Assembly (NCBI RefSeq): GCF_021462225.1
Contig: NC_061800.1
Coordinates: 16,228,749 to 16,292,748, forward strand
Source of the DNA: Girardinichthys multiradiatus
Lineage: Eukaryota > Chordata > Actinopteri > Cyprinodontiformes > Goodeidae
DNA: 64,000 nucleotides
Direction of reading: 5' to 3'
The translations under genes and the position numbers were made by a program. Under the pieces are notes generated by a model. The model saw nothing but the letters and a program-made list of their open reading frames with translations, was not told where the DNA came from and did not search any database. Positions 37,201-52,200 of this stretch are shown here, one piece after another. Position 1 is the first letter of the stretch. Every line of letters begins with the position of its first letter.

Positions 37201-40200
37201 AATAGGAAATAGTACAATGCTTCAATTATTGATCAAATCATCGTGGTATACAAACATACAGTTGCGCCACATGCTTGTACTCGGGTAGATATAGGTGTGA
37301 TAGTAAAGGCACAATGACGACACTATTTTTTCACTATTGTCAGTTCTTCCTCACATATTTATACACATTTTTTGAACACTCCATTTTATCAGTCATTCAT
37401 TTCATCTAACCCGCTGATTTCTCTCTACAACTGGACAGTACTAAAAACCCCTGTTTTCTATTTCACTTCTGTTGATGGTGAGTAAGCAAGCAATTTTGCC
37501 TTTATTTGCATTCATTTGCGTGGCAGAGTAGCTTAGCAGGCCGAGTTGACAGACCACAGGGAGAGCAGATGAAAATAAGATGGTTTGGTAAAAGGCCTTA
37601 GTGATGTCATTGTGCCACCTGTGCGTGGGAAGAGGCTACCCTTGGAAGTGATAAAAAAAAATCCATGTGAGGAATGCAGGACAACATCCGAAATCCCCAT
37701 ACCTCCTCCATGTCAAAGGAGTCCGCGTTCTCTATGCGAAGCTGGGCGAGGTGGGGTGGGGCGAGCTTGGAGGGACCTTTCTCAGGGGTGGAAGTGAGGT
37801 CAACTTCCTCTTTGGCCTCTTGATTGCCTTCCTTCTGATGTGTTAAGTGAAGGTCAGCTGAATCTGGCTGGTCCTCTGGTCCAGTTCTGCTCTGTTCAGG
37901 ACTGAGAGATGGATGAATGTTAGCAAAAACATCAGCAGTGGTGCTCTGGGCTACGTTTATGTTTAGTTTGTGTGCCAGTTTAAATATGTGTACAAGCACA
38001 TAGTAATGAATTAGAATATCATTGAAAAATTATCATTTCTTTTAGTAATTTAGTTAAAAAGTAAAACATGTATAGATTAGTTTAGTAACAGGGCGGCAGG
38101 GCCTTCAGGGCATTCAGAGATGGCCCTAAGTGATCCCACAAAATATTAATAAATTAATAAAAACAATAAATTTAAAAATAATAATTTATGCCACCTTTAA
38201 AAAAAGAAAAAAATTAAATCATCAGTCTTAAGAGCTGTGCCTTTTATAGTCACTTTGTATAAAGGAAAAAATACGCCATTTAGAAATTCTTGTTACTACT
38301 ATTCAGTTCAGGAGGTTCTGGTGCCGGAACTAATGTTTGGAAATGGAAATGCTTTAAGAATCTTGGCTGTTCAATTAATGCCGAACCAAACACTAAATCA
38401 AAGGAGGTCATCTCAAAGCTGCAGTAGGGAGTTCTGAGAAAACCTGGACTTAGCCTGAAAAATTGAACAAGCACACCTTACAGGTCCCTTCCCCTTGCTC
38501 TCTGCTGTGCTGCAGCCCTCCCCCGACAGCGGAGTCTGCCGTGAACGCGCAGCTTGCTTTCGTCGTAAGTCTTCTTCTGTTTACCTGTATCTATACGGTC
38601 CAATTTGTTCATTGACCCACTGTTGCCAGCAATGACAACAAACTATTGTGCAACCATTTTCCACAAGGTTTAAAGTGTGTTCATAGTTGGATGAGAAAAC
38701 CAGAATTGCAGATGTTGTCTTTGGTTTAAGAGTGACTTAACAGAAGGAATGTAAATGTTGAACATATCTGTATGTGGTGGCTCTTAAATCACCGACTTCA
38801 GCTTCAGCCCACACCTTGTGAAGCTTTTCCTTAAACTAAATGGGCTTAACTTCACAATCATCTTACAATTGTGGTTATCTCTGCTGCGTGGGAACCTTTT
38901 TCCTACCACACTTTTTCCTTCCACTCAACTTTCTATTGGTATTCTTAGACACAGCACTTTTGTGGTCCCCCCTTCTTGCCAGGGAGTCAATACTGTACTA
39001 AAACTGTACTGTAAAATTTCTGCCAGTTGGTTTGTCATTAGCTTTGAGCCATAATCCTTAACATTAACAAATATAAATGCTTGTAAAATGACATTTAGTC
39101 GATATAATAAAGTCCTACTTTTTGAGTAGAATTACTGATATGAATAAACTTTTCAAAGATGTTCTAACTTATTTGAATGCAGCTGCATATGAAACATGTC
39201 CCGCTGCTCCCACAACAACCTAAGTAATGAAGAAATACTAAACCTTTGACACTCCTACACATCTTTTAAAGTTTCAACAGAATTTAAAAGGCAATTTTGT
39301 TTCTCTCTCATGGATAATTCTATATTGTAGCCCTGCTGACACAAGCTTGTTTATGTAAGAAGCATGGTCTACCTGCTTTCCATTAGCCGATCACCCTCTC
39401 CCCCTCCGCTGGTTTCCTCCGTAACTGTAGCTAGTGGGAAATTATCTTTCCTGCGAATGTGTTTCTGGCTAACCATCTCCCCCTGGTGGTCAGAGTTGGT
39501 GCTGGGCCGATCGTGTTCCGTACCGCTACGAGGGTGACCGTTGACCTGTGCAGCATCAGGGGAGGCAGCGTGTCCGTTCAGTTGCGCGTGCTGTTTCGGC
39601 GAGAGCCCCTCTGGAGACTCTGAGGCCGATCCGAGCAGGTTTTGTCTGCTTAGTTTCTTTATGAGTTTAGCCATGTTCTTTGCCGAGTTATTCCTCTTCA
39701 GAGGAGACGGTTCTTCACCCCCACTTCCTCCTTGAGCCCCCTTTTCTCCTTCTCCACCTAAGAGAGATACAACACAATAACCATCATGATAATAAAAAAA
39801 TAAAAAAGTTCAGTTCAGTTTTATCACTTTTTTTGTCAAGTGAAAAAGGAACAGTAACAAAATTGATTCAACAAAAACTGCTAAAAAACTGATTGTGACT
39901 TATTACTATTTATAGTATCCTATAACAAAATACTGGCCAATCATGTTATACAGTGCCCAGTGATCAGAATCAGAATCAGAATCAGAAAAGCTTTATTGCC
40001 AAGTACGTTTTTGGACATACAAGGAATTTGTTTTGGCATAGTCGGTGCAATACAGTACAAATTAAACAGTACAAACATATCTACAATATAATATAAATAT
40101 AAGTGCACAGTTTTAAGTGAGTGAGAGTAAATATAGAGCAGTATAAGATGTGCAGAACATGTTCAAATAAATCTGTTAAGAAGTGGAACTCATTTTGAAA

Positions 40201-43200
40201 ACTCTGAACTGATCAATGCAGTTTAAATGAGGAACATTAAGGGATACGCAGCTCATTTTGACGTCATGTTAAGGTGCTCACGGGCTGAACGAAAGATTTA
40301 CGCCGCTTTTAGAGGCAAGCTTTTTGTATTTCAAGGAGAAAGAGTTGCAGCATTTTTTTCTGAAGGACTGTGCCCAGTCTTCAATGAGTATCTGTGAGAG
40401 TGCGAGGGCAGCAGAGACGGGGTACATTTTTTGTGGTGACCCACATTGGCAATTCAGGCCTATTCTTTTTCTACTCTCTTAAATCCCGACTATGCTGCTT
40501 CTGGCTTCGCTTCATAGGCAAAAATATTCATAACCTTAAAAACTATCGGTTACACTGAGGGTTATTTTGCTGCCAAACTTGTTTTATTTGTTCAATATGA
40601 ACAAGAGATGGAGCAAAAATGCACAAAGCAGCTGCAGGTATGAACTCCTCTGTCTTACTCTTCTGCATGTAAGTAAGTGAAAGAACATAATTGAAGATTA
40701 ATTGAAAAGACTGAAGATTTTGTCAGCTAATGTGCTTAAACAGAATCAGGATTTTATTAAAAAAGAAACACTGTAGAAGGTTAACTCCCTTAAGGTCAAT
40801 TTGATAATTTGGGAATGACGTGCCCTATTTGTTTTTCTTTATTTCTTTACAAAATATAATACATAAACAAGAACTAGTTCAAGTTGGAGCTGTGAACTTA
40901 GATCGAAATATGTATATGGTGAATATGAACATGAATCAATTAATTTTAACCTCGCTGAACTGCATTTAGAACTAGTTCTTGATAAGGGGGTGAACTGGCA
41001 ACACACTGACGTTGCCATGCATGGGAATTCATCCTTAGTATTTACTGGGATTTTATGTTATACATCAACACAAAGTGTATATATAATTGTGAAGGGGAAG
41101 GATGCACAGTTTTCAAACTTTTTACAAAAAAGTGCCTTTGTATTGAATCCCCTTTACTCTGGTGCCTCTAAATAAATCTAGAGCTAAGATGTTGGTCGCC
41201 TCATTGTTAAGTAGATTCCACCAGTGTAACAATCTCAGTAAAAATCCAGTTGTTCTGTGAAGGTCTTATTAGAGAACAGCGGTTAACGAACAGCATCGTC
41301 AACACCAAGAAACATTAGTGATGGATGGAGTTTAAAGAATGGTTAGGTTATAAAACCATACCATAAGCAGTCTAGTTTAAAGTCTGGGCTGGGGTGGAGG
41401 TTTGCCTTCCAGCAGGACAGTAACACTACAAATACAATCAGAGCTACAATAGAATGTAGCATATATGTGCAAAAACATGGTCCAGTCAAAGTCCAGATCT
41501 AAATCCAATTGAAATACTCTAACCAGACCCGAAAATTGCTGTTCACAGTCATTCTCCATCCAATCTAACTGAGCTGGTACAAAAAACAATGTGTGAATAT
41601 TTCAATCCCACCATGTGTGACAGAGACAGAGTGGATGTTGTTGTTTAACAAAGTATTGACAATGTGTGCCTCAGTTTTCAGGATATCATTTGTAAAGGAA
41701 ATCTGAAGACCATGCATCATTTTCCTTTGCACTACATTGTGCTGATCTATAAAATAATATTTTAAGAAAAGAAAATGTAGGTTTGTGTTTGCAACTTGAT
41801 AAAATGTGAAAATGTTCAAGTCACTGGAAACCACTGTAAATATTTGATCTCAGTTGTAAGATTGTACTAAAAATAATTCTTACTTGCTTGGGTTTTTTTT
41901 GAATACTTTAAATGTTCAGTTTTGTTCCAATTTTTTTATTAAACAAATATCTATCTACACAATGAATTCTCTAAAGGTTTGTTGTACTATTTAACTGTTA
42001 ATCAAGATGCCAGAGTTAGTCTCTGCCTATACTTCTGTCACTCTGCACTAAAGACTGAAGACAGAGTGCTCTTCAGTGTGGTTGCACTGCTCACCTTCAT
42101 CCTTGCAGACGAGTTTGTGGACAGGTTGTCCAGAAACCTGACTGTAGAGCTGGAAGAACTCGTTGGCGACCGTCGTCAAGACCTCGATCTGACGGAAACG
42201 ACCTGAAACAGAGCAAACAAATCAATGTTATACAAAGTTCTTCGCTTTAAAGACGTAAAATACAATCAGAACAACAGAAATGAAATATAAAATGAAAAAA
42301 AAAAAAAAACTGAGGCCAATGGGCACTGGTTTGGTTAATTTGAAAAACTCTTCACTCTGAACTGCAGCAGTACACGGTGTTGTCTATTCAACAATATCTT
42401 GTAAAACTGTCGTTTAGGATGCTGGTACATGTTGATATGCCTGCGAATTCTCCATTATACCACCTAACAAATATGTTTCACTAGTTACCTTGTGACTGCA
42501 GGGGTCACTGAACCCAGCAGCAATGAACAAACGACCTGTAGACCTTTTTTTACCCTGGCTGATTACAATACAGAGGCCAAAGGCTTGTTAAAAAACATTC
42601 ATCTCACCACTAAAGCCCCAGTAGCAGCCTGGACAGAGCACAAGAGGCAGGTTTATTAAATGATTTCAGACTGATGGTATAGACCACTAATCAATCCTCT
42701 GCAGCCTCAGCATTAAAACTTTTCCACTCTTTGCTGTCAGGTTTTGGATGCAGCCTCGGTTTTCTCATCCCTTCAGGCTGACAGAAGTACAACTAAGCAT
42801 ATTTTGCTGTTTGGGCCCACACGCCTCAAGGTTATGAGCCGCTTTTCAGCTCAGGATATTACCAAAGATGGTTTAGTCTATAAACCACAGAAGACTGAAG
42901 AAACCTGGTGGAGAGCAGCCGTTTCGGGAAACTGCAAAGCAACAACTAGGACAAAAAGTTAAAAACAATTTGACTGCTGCTCATTTATTGGTGTAGAGCC
43001 AAAACAAGCATGTGCATTTGATTTTGGGTTGATGAGAAGATAAATGAAGATATATTCAAAAAACTCTTGTTGGGATTCACAAGATTACAGAAACCTTACT
43101 AGCGAACGTTGGATCAAGCATATTTACCTATGCTTTTAAAGACTTTGTGCAATTATTTAGTTTTACTGTAGTTTTGATTACTAGAGCAATGCAATGTGAG

Positions 43201-46200
43201 CTTTGATTAGCGATAAAACATATTAAACAACAACCAATAAAATAATAAACTGTGAGCTCCTATCATAGACATAAACCATGACCCAGTGTAACCTCTCAAT
43301 GTATTATTTTATGGGAGTGGAACGAACAGTCAAATAAGTAATTTAAGATTAAATCCCAATAACAAAAAATTAAAAAAATAAATAAAAAACCCTTTCTCCT
43401 TGAGACAGATTGTTATACACTTTAAACGTATGCCTTCCTATTGGTCTATTTTTACACATTACTGAAGTGAGACTTTTGAGATTCAGTAACACTGCAATAA
43501 AAGAATTAAAGACAGACGTCAGAGCCGCTCCTCTCTCCTTCCTCCTCCGCGGGTTGTGTAAGCTCCACTGTCAGTGTCATCTCCAACAGGATAATGACTT
43601 GCATGCTTTCCTGCCTTCCCTCCCCCTCATACCTAACTGTTTAAACTCTTGTCAGTCGGTTATGAAACACAGATGTCTGTCTTCTGTCGCTCGGTGAAAC
43701 CTTGCGACGCACTTCAGTGTCGTCACCTGAAACAGTGCAGTGCTCTCACCTATTCTGACTTCAAAGTCCAAAAAAAAACATTCATGTGTTAGACAGTAGC
43801 TTTCACCCGATGCTGCAGTTTTCATGACCTGAAGCATAAAATCTGAAAAGTGTGGCATGCTTTTCTGTTCAGCCTTCCTTTACTCAAGACTGTATAGAAA
43901 CTCCTTTTCACTTTCAAGTCTTTTGAGATCTGTCTTTAAAATCTTTACACATCTACAGAATAAACGTTTGCCTGTTCCTTCTTTTAAATAAATTGCTCAA
44001 TCTCAGTCAGATTGGATGGATTAACACTTGGGAATGCATTGATCTAAAGAAATATGTAAAAGTTATCTTGCTCTGGAAAGTAATTTTTCTTGAATATCTA
44101 CCTAGGAGAGAAAAGTACTTGTTTGACTTTTTGTACGTAGTAAGCAAGAATGGCATCAGAAGAAAATGGCACAGATCTGTGGATGGATATTGTAATGGAC
44201 AGGATGGAAAGAAAAACATTGGAGGTGAATTACCAGAGAGACCCGCTTTTGTCACGATGGAGGAAATGGATGGACTATGCTGTACGAAGAAGGTTGGACC
44301 ATGACTGAGCAAACCGTAGCTAGTGCATTACATGGGGAGGTAGCTACATGGATGAAGGAACAACCATACCACACTCCCTACTGAAACACATATAAAAAAG
44401 GCAGGCAGCTGGAGCAACAGCAATGGATTCTATTTAAATCTTTATCCCATTATCTGCATGAAAATAGATGCCACTCCAAAAACATAAAAGTACTTATGTA
44501 CATTAAAGTACATAGGTTTGTACTCTACAAATAGAAGTTGGTAATAAATTAGTCTGCACAGTTTTAATGTTTCTTTAGGTCTTCACTATGTATCTACAGG
44601 TCCTTCTCAAAATATTAGCATATTGTGATAAAGTTCATTATTTTCCATAATGTCATGATGAAAATTTAACATTCATGTATTTTAGATTCATTGCACACTA
44701 ACTGAAATATTTCAGGTCTTTTATTGTCTTAATATGGATGATTGTGGCATACAGCTCATGAAAACCCAAAATTCCTATCTCACAAAATTAGCATATTTCA
44801 TCCGACCAATAAAAGAAAAGTGTTTTTAATACAAAAAACATCAACCTTCAAATAATCATGTACAGTTATGCACTCAATACTTGGTCAGGAATCCTTTTGC
44901 AGAAATGACTGCTTCAATGCGGCGTGGCATGGAGGCAATCAGCCTGTGGCACTGCTGAGGTCTTATGGAGGCCCAGGATGCTTCGATAGCGGCCTTTAGC
45001 TCATCCAGAGTGTTGGGTCTTGAGTCTCTCAACGTTCTCTTCACAATATCCCACAGATTCTCTATGGGGTTCAGGTCAGGAGAGTTGGCAGGCCAATTGA
45101 GCACAGTGATACCATGGTCAGTAAACCATTTACCAGTGGTTTTGGCACTGTGAGCAGGTGCCAGGTCGTGCTGAAAAATGAAATCTTCATCTCCATAAAG
45201 CTTTTCAGCAGATGGAAGCATGAAGTGCTACAAAATCTCCTGATAGCTAGCTGCATTGACCCTGCCCTTGATAAAACACAGTGGACCAACACCAGCAGCT
45301 GACACGGCACCCCAGACCATCACTGACTGTGGGTACTTGACACTGGACTTCTGGCATTTTGGCATTTCCTTCTCCCCAGTCTTCCTCCAGACTCTGGCAC
45401 CTTGATTTCCGAATGACATGCAGAATTTGCTTTCATCCGAAAAAAGTACTTTGGACCACTGAGCAACAGTCCAGTGCTGCTTCTCTGTAGCCCAGGTCAG
45501 GCGCTTCTGCTGCTGTTTCTGGTACAAAAGTGGCTTGACCTGGGGAATGCGGCACCTGTAGCCCATTTCCTGCACACGCCTGTGCACGGTGGCTCTGGAT
45601 GTTTCTACTCCAGACTCAGTCCACTGCTTCCGCAGGTCCCCCAAGGTCTGGAATCGGCCCTTCTCCACAATCTTCCTCAGGGTCCGGTCACCTCTTCTCA
45701 TTGTGCAGCGTTTTCTGCCACACTTTTTCCTTCCCACAGACTTCCCACTGAGGTGCCTTGATACAGCACTCTGGGAACAGCCTATTCGTTCAGAAATTTC
45801 TTTCTGTGTCTTGCCCTCTTGCTTGAGGGTGTCAATAGTGGCCTTCTGGACATCAGTCAGGTCGGCAGTCTTACCCATGATTGGGGTTTTGAGTGATGAA
45901 CCAGGCTGGGAGTTTTAAAGGCCTCAGGAATCTTTTGCAGGTGTTTAGAGTTAACTCATTGATTCAGATGATTAGGTTCATAGCTCGTTTAGAGACCCTT
46001 TTAATGATATGCTAATTTTGTGAGATAGGAATTTTGGGTTTTCATGAGCTGTATGCCAAAATCATCCGTATTAAGACAATAAAAGACCTGAAATATTTCA
46101 GTTAGTGTGCAATGAATCTAAAATATATGAATGTTAAATTTTCATCATGACATTATGGAAAATAATGAACTTTATCACAATATGCTAATATTTTGAGAAG

Positions 46201-49200
46201 GACCTGTACAATGTAGAAAGTTATAAAAACAAGGAAAAGCCATTTAATGACAAATGTATGTCCAAATTTATGACTACTAGTGTACGTGATTTCCATTTTT
46301 GGCAGTCATTAACTAAAATCTTCATGAATCTCATTATAATACACATGTAATCCTAACAGATGTGTTGTGAGGGAAGAAAAAAAACGAGACAATAATTTTG
46401 ATTTTACAAACCTTAGTGTCAGCGAACAGACACTGATGATTTTACCACAGTCATCACAGCATGCAAACACTCAACAGCTGGCTGGCAGGTTGTTAGGTGT
46501 CTATTGAATAACTTTATGAAACACAAGTGCTGCTGTGTAGGTTGCTGTCACATATATCGCCGGAAAGCTCCGATTCTGACACAGCACTTATTATAATAGG
46601 GTGACCACTACAAGTAGCCTACAACCAGCTACAAAAATTAGCAAAAGCATCACGGTACAAAATAAAAAAACAATCAAACCTCACCGAGTAACCAGGTAAT
46701 CCTCTGAACTTCAACAGAATGGTCTTTTTTCAGTAATTACAATTCCAGCAAGAAGTTGAAGCTTTAGAAAAAAAATCTATCATTACAAAAAAAATGCATT
46801 GTCATCAGTGTTCACTCCTACCTCAGCTGGTGAATAACGTAAGACATCGAACAGCTAAAAAATTAAATGTTTTATCAGACGTTCGTAGACCAAGCCAGGG
46901 ATTAAATGAGTCTGGAGTTTGGTTAAACTGGGATACAAATAAGCTCCAATATCTCTTGCTACATCTGACAGGACGGGCCTGGCTGGAATATATTTTCACC
47001 AGACTCAACATGCCCATTCTGAGTTTGTTTCTCTCTTTGTTATTCAACAAGCCTGTCATTTGTACACAGCTGTTGTGTCACAGTTATATCGCTCACATTA
47101 CAACAGAACCTCTTCAGCAGCTGGTTTTGTGTGATAATAGTAATACAGCATGTTTCCCTCTGACTGCTGACTCTGCATTAATGCTCATTCTGGGGATCTT
47201 TTCACAGGAAATGAGGGAAAAGCCACAAAGACACAAACTCTGTCTTTTTTCTCTCTTCATCCTGGGGGGATTTTTTTTTTTTTTTCTAATGGTGAGAACA
47301 GGGCTTACATAACAAACAACAACACACACACATGTCTGTGTGTGTGTTTGGGATCCAGGAAACCGATGAAAGAGTATGAGAATGGTCTGGAAAACTAAAA
47401 ACACTTCCAGAAACTGCACACAGATCTCAAAGAAGCAATTCTGTCCAGAACGCTTTCATAAAGTTACTAATATAATAAACCTTTTAACGAGTCAGTTGCA
47501 AGTTGTGCATAGATCATTATTAAAAAAATGTTTTCTTTCAACTGTGTTCAGGCTTGAAGTCAATGAAAATTTTATTCACTTCCACCTCTGAGTCAAGAAA
47601 TATGTGAAATAGCATGAGGGAAGCAAGCACTAGACAGCTGAGAACGGAGCTAACAGTAGCTGAAGAGTGATGACGCTGCATCCGGACATCAATGCTTCAG
47701 CACATTGAAGATTTATACGGTGATTTGTCCAGCGACAGCGAGCACGCCAGCAAAAAATGTTGTATAATAGAAGTAGCTAGGAGACTGATTAAACCGGCAC
47801 TCTACAGAGGGATTTTAAACTACACTGTGGCATCCCAGTCTGTCTTTTTTTATTTATGGGGAATGACCACTGGTAACAAAAACTGTCATTTCCTGCTGAT
47901 ACATATCTTATTTTATGTTTTTATTTTTTTATTTAAGCCTTTTTTTTTAACCAGGTCCAAGTCCTACTGAGATCAGAACTTTCCCTTACGAGATAGACCT
48001 GGCCAAGGTAACAGCTACTCAAATCGAAACTATATAAATACACATATACTACACACAATAAATCAAAATATAATGAGCTGTGCTTACCATAGGCAGCAGA
48101 TACTACATGTGAACCGACAGTGCAAACTCCGCTTCAAGATATCCTGGTTGGTGAGGACTAGAGCAGCAACCTCAGCAACAACAATACCGAAAACTACTGA
48201 ATAAATTATATTAACATGTTTAAATGGCTGTACACTGCAAAAAATATAGAGATCACGAACAATCCCTGCCCTTTTGAAGCTTAATAAACTTCCCAACATT
48301 AGTTTGTTCATAAACAGAAACAAGTCGAGTTATATTTTCAGTTATATTGTATTAAACCTCTGCCCTCCAAAAAAAGCAGTCAGTAAGTGGTAGCAATTTT
48401 TGTTTTTTTTTGCATCCAAGCTAATGAAGAAGTATGCTGGCAGTAAAGTTATCTGGTTTCTTGTAGATCCCTCTATGTCAGAGTGTGGGAACTGGTTTTT
48501 TGATTAGTCAGAGATAATAAAACTGTGGTTTGTTCTGTGCACACCAATAAGATCAGAAACAGTACGAGGTGCAGTGACGTGAAATAAAGCAACAAAACAA
48601 TTTCTTTGCAACTCATGTTTAGAACTCTGCTTTGTTTGCATCATAAAATATAAACCATATCATTCCAATAATACCAGAAAATGAATGCTGAGGAATGTGT
48701 CGGCATATTCGGTTCTCCGCTTGCATAAATGAAGGTAAACATGAAGACACATTTGTTTCCTTGCACTCAGACAAAGAGTGCCTGTGTCATGCATGAATAG
48801 AAATAAGCAGAAATTATCAGAGCTGTAGCAGCCTGAAGTTAGTGTGTGACAGCCAAGCATCAGTATGTAGTCTGGTAACAAGATAATGTTCTAAATATAA
48901 AGCTTTCTAGAAGTATTAACCTATCAATTTGCAAACACACTGCAGAGCCATTTCTGGCTGAACAGACGGGCCCGTTTGCTCGCTCAGGACGACTGTAAGA
49001 AAAAATAAAACAAAGCAAAGTGTCACTTCATTCGATGAATATAACAGCACTGCAGATCTGCAATGCAGCCATGCCATCATAAACATCCTAGATTAAATCT
49101 CCAATTGTACAGGTCTCAAAGCCCTTTTAAAAAGTTATTATTTTTGGTGTAAATAGATATACATTTTAGTGCACCTACGCAGAGTTTTAATTTCACATCT

Positions 49201-52200
49201 GCTACAAAACATTTTGAGCAGGAGCAAACTTTCCACTGTGTGTTTTGACCATCTTTCCTCTTCCACTCTTTCCTGAGCGGGTCTTTAAAGATTCCTTCAT
49301 CCAAAAATGTAATTCTGGTTATGAGTTGCTCCGTTCACTCATCTGACCTTTTCTACTGAGTAAACAAGCTTTAAGACTTTAAGAGAAAAGATTACCATTA
49401 ATTATGCAAAAGCAGCCACACCCATTCTGCTCTATCTGCTTGTTTGTTTTACAAATACAAGAGTCAGGATTGACTGACCTTTGACCAACGGACAAACCTG
49501 AACCCTGGAAGGTCCAGTGATAAAAAGGGAAAGCTTTCGGAGCCAGGTTAATAGCTTAATAACCTACAATTTCACTCTGATAGGCCAGCTTTATGTTCCT
49601 AGAGGTCAACCCATGTGTAGTAATTAGACCTGTGTGTCAAGAGGCTTGTTTTGTCATCTAAGAAATATGATGGCCTATACAGGTCCTTCTCAAAATATTA
49701 ACATATTGTGATAAAGTTCATTATTTTCCATAATGTCATGATGAAAATTTAACATTCATATATTTTAGATTCATTGCACACTAACTGAAATATTTTAGGT
49801 CTTTTATTGTCTTAATACGGATGATTTTGGCATACAGCTCATGAAAACCCAAAATTCCTATCTCACAAAATTAGCATATCATTAAAAGGGTCTCTAAACG
49901 AGCTATGAACCTAATCATCTGAATCAACGAGTTAACTCTAAACACCTGCAAAAGATTCCTGAGGCCTTTAAAACTCCCAGCCTGGTTCATCACTCAAAAC
50001 CCCAATCATGGGTAAGACTGCTGACCTGACTGCTGTCCAGAAGGCCACTATTGACACCCTCAAGCAAGAGGGTAAGACACAGAAAGACATTTCTGAACGA
50101 ATAGGCTGTTCCCAGAGTGCTGTATCAAGGCACCTCAGTGGGAAGTCTGTGGGAAGGAAAAAGTGTGTCAGAAAACGCTGCACAACGAGAAGAGGTGACC
50201 GGACCCTGAGGAAGATTGTGGAGAAGGGCCGATTCCAGACCTTGGGGGACCTGCGGAAGCAGTGGACTGAGTCTGGACTAGAAACATCCAGAGCCACCGT
50301 GCACAGGCGTGTGCAGGAAATGGGCTACAGGTGCCGCATTCCCAAGGTCAAGCCACTTTTGAACCAGAAACAGCAGCAGAAGCACCTGACCTGGGCTACA
50401 GAGAAGCAGCACTGGACTGTTGCTCAGTGGTCCAAAGTACTTTTTTCGGATGAAAGCAAATTCTGCATGTCATTCGGAAATCAAGGTGCCAGAGTCTGGA
50501 GGAAGACTGGGGAGAAGGAAATGCCTAAATGCCAGAAGTCCAGTGTCAAGTACCCACAGTCAGTGATGGTCTGGGGTGCCGTGTCAGCTGCTGGTGTTGG
50601 TCCACTGTGTTTTATCAAGGGCAGGGTCAATGCAGCTAGCTATCAGGAGATTTTGTAGCACTTCATGCTTCCATCTGCTGAAAAGCTTTATGGAGATGAA
50701 GATTTCATTTTTCAGCACGACCTGGCACCTGCTCACAGTGCCAAAACCACTGGTAAATGGTTTACTGACCATGGTATCACTGTGCTCAATTGGCCTGCCA
50801 ACTCTCCTGACCTGAACCCCATAGAGAATCTGTGGGATATTGTGAAGAGAACATTGAGAGACTCAAGACCCAACACTCTGGATGAGCTAAAGGCCGCTAT
50901 CGAAGCATCCTGGGCCTCCATAAGACCTCAGCAGTGCCACAGGCTGATTGCCTCCATGCCACGCCGCATTGAAGCAGTCATTTCTGCCAAAGGATTCCCG
51001 ACCAAGTATTGAGTGCATAACTGTACATGATTATTTGAAGGTTGACGTTTTTTGTATTAAAAACACTTTCCTTTTATTGGTCGGATGAAATATGCTAATT
51101 TTGTGAGATAGGAATTTTGGGTTTTCATGAGCTGTATGCCACAATCATCCGTATTAAGACAATAAAAGACCTGAAATATTTCAGTTAGTGTGCAATGAAT
51201 CTAAAATATATGAATGTTAAATTTTCATCATGACATTATGGAAAATAATGAACTTTATCACAATATGCTAATATTTTGAGAAGGACCTGTAGTTCTTTGG
51301 GAAACGAGATTATGCACTTTCAGTTCTTGACAGCCGACCAGTTGCTTTGCAAACTAATAAGACACCAAAAAAAAAAAAAAAAAAAAAAGGGTTCTGAAGT
51401 CAAACTGGAAAAACTGCAACAGATGAATATGCAGGACATTAGGTTACCATTATGTAAAGGCTGTAAGGTAAAAGCTACAAACTAGCAAAGGACGCACAAA
51501 GTATCAAGCCAGCACTGAAGCCCTTTTTTGCTGATTTTGTTGCTGTTAACAGATGCTCCTCGCAGCTAGAGGGGTGAGCTGGTATTTGTTTTCACAGCTG
51601 GAAATACTCCTGTAAGATGCATGAATCACTTGCACAGTGAGCAGAACGTGACTCTTAAAGTAAGAGATGAAGATGGTGGGGTGGATTCTTAATCACCCAG
51701 GACAGGACACTCCTAAGGGTCAGTGCAATCTTAATGTCTTCAGCTCAACTGGCTTGACCTGCAGATCAAGTATTTAACTTTTTTTTCCCCTGTTGATGAA
51801 CGCACCAAAGCAGCGCAGTGGTTTACAATAACAGTATTGATGTGCTTTTACTGGGTGAGGAAGACTGAAGGTTAGCCGTTTGCAGTATCTTCAAAGATGA
51901 GCAGCAGATTTGAAAGATAATGGTTAACAGTTAAGGTAAATATATAATCAAGTAAAAAAAAAATTTTAATATTGCATAAGACTAAAAGATCATTTTTAGC
52001 ATAGAAACTTTGGCCTATTGACAAGTAGGCCCAGGTCCGTTACAGTATTTGCACTCAATACTTGGTTGGGCCTCCTTTTGCATGAAGTATTGCTTTAGTG
52101 CACCGTGGCATGGAGGTGATCAACCTGTCGTTCTGCTGAGGTGTTGGGGAAGCCCTGGTTGCTTTGATAGCAGCCTTCAGTTCACTTACATTTTCAGGTC

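Noticed and set aside
37600..37960. Alternative itprid2 exon ends suggested by the longer open frame around 37607-37999
   Set aside because: Splice phases require 37703-37901. The extra codons on each side are intronic read-through.
46794..47312. A 172-residue plus-strand frame in the itprid2 intron
   Set aside because: It resembles no protein I know, has a poly-Phe end from a T-run, no supporting splice signals, and lies in repeat-rich intron DNA. A decayed element is more likely.
47692..47970. A plus-strand frame starting [20 protein letters not shown]
   Set aside because: The start is protein-like, but it runs quickly into hydrophobic low complexity. It is too short to call; possibly a transposase scrap.
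48900..49005. A splice-flanked open stretch (minus strand, [19 protein letters not shown]) between itprid2 exons
   Set aside because: The exons at 53899 and 42202 join perfectly in phase as ALT-S-RFRQ, and no family member carries an insert there.
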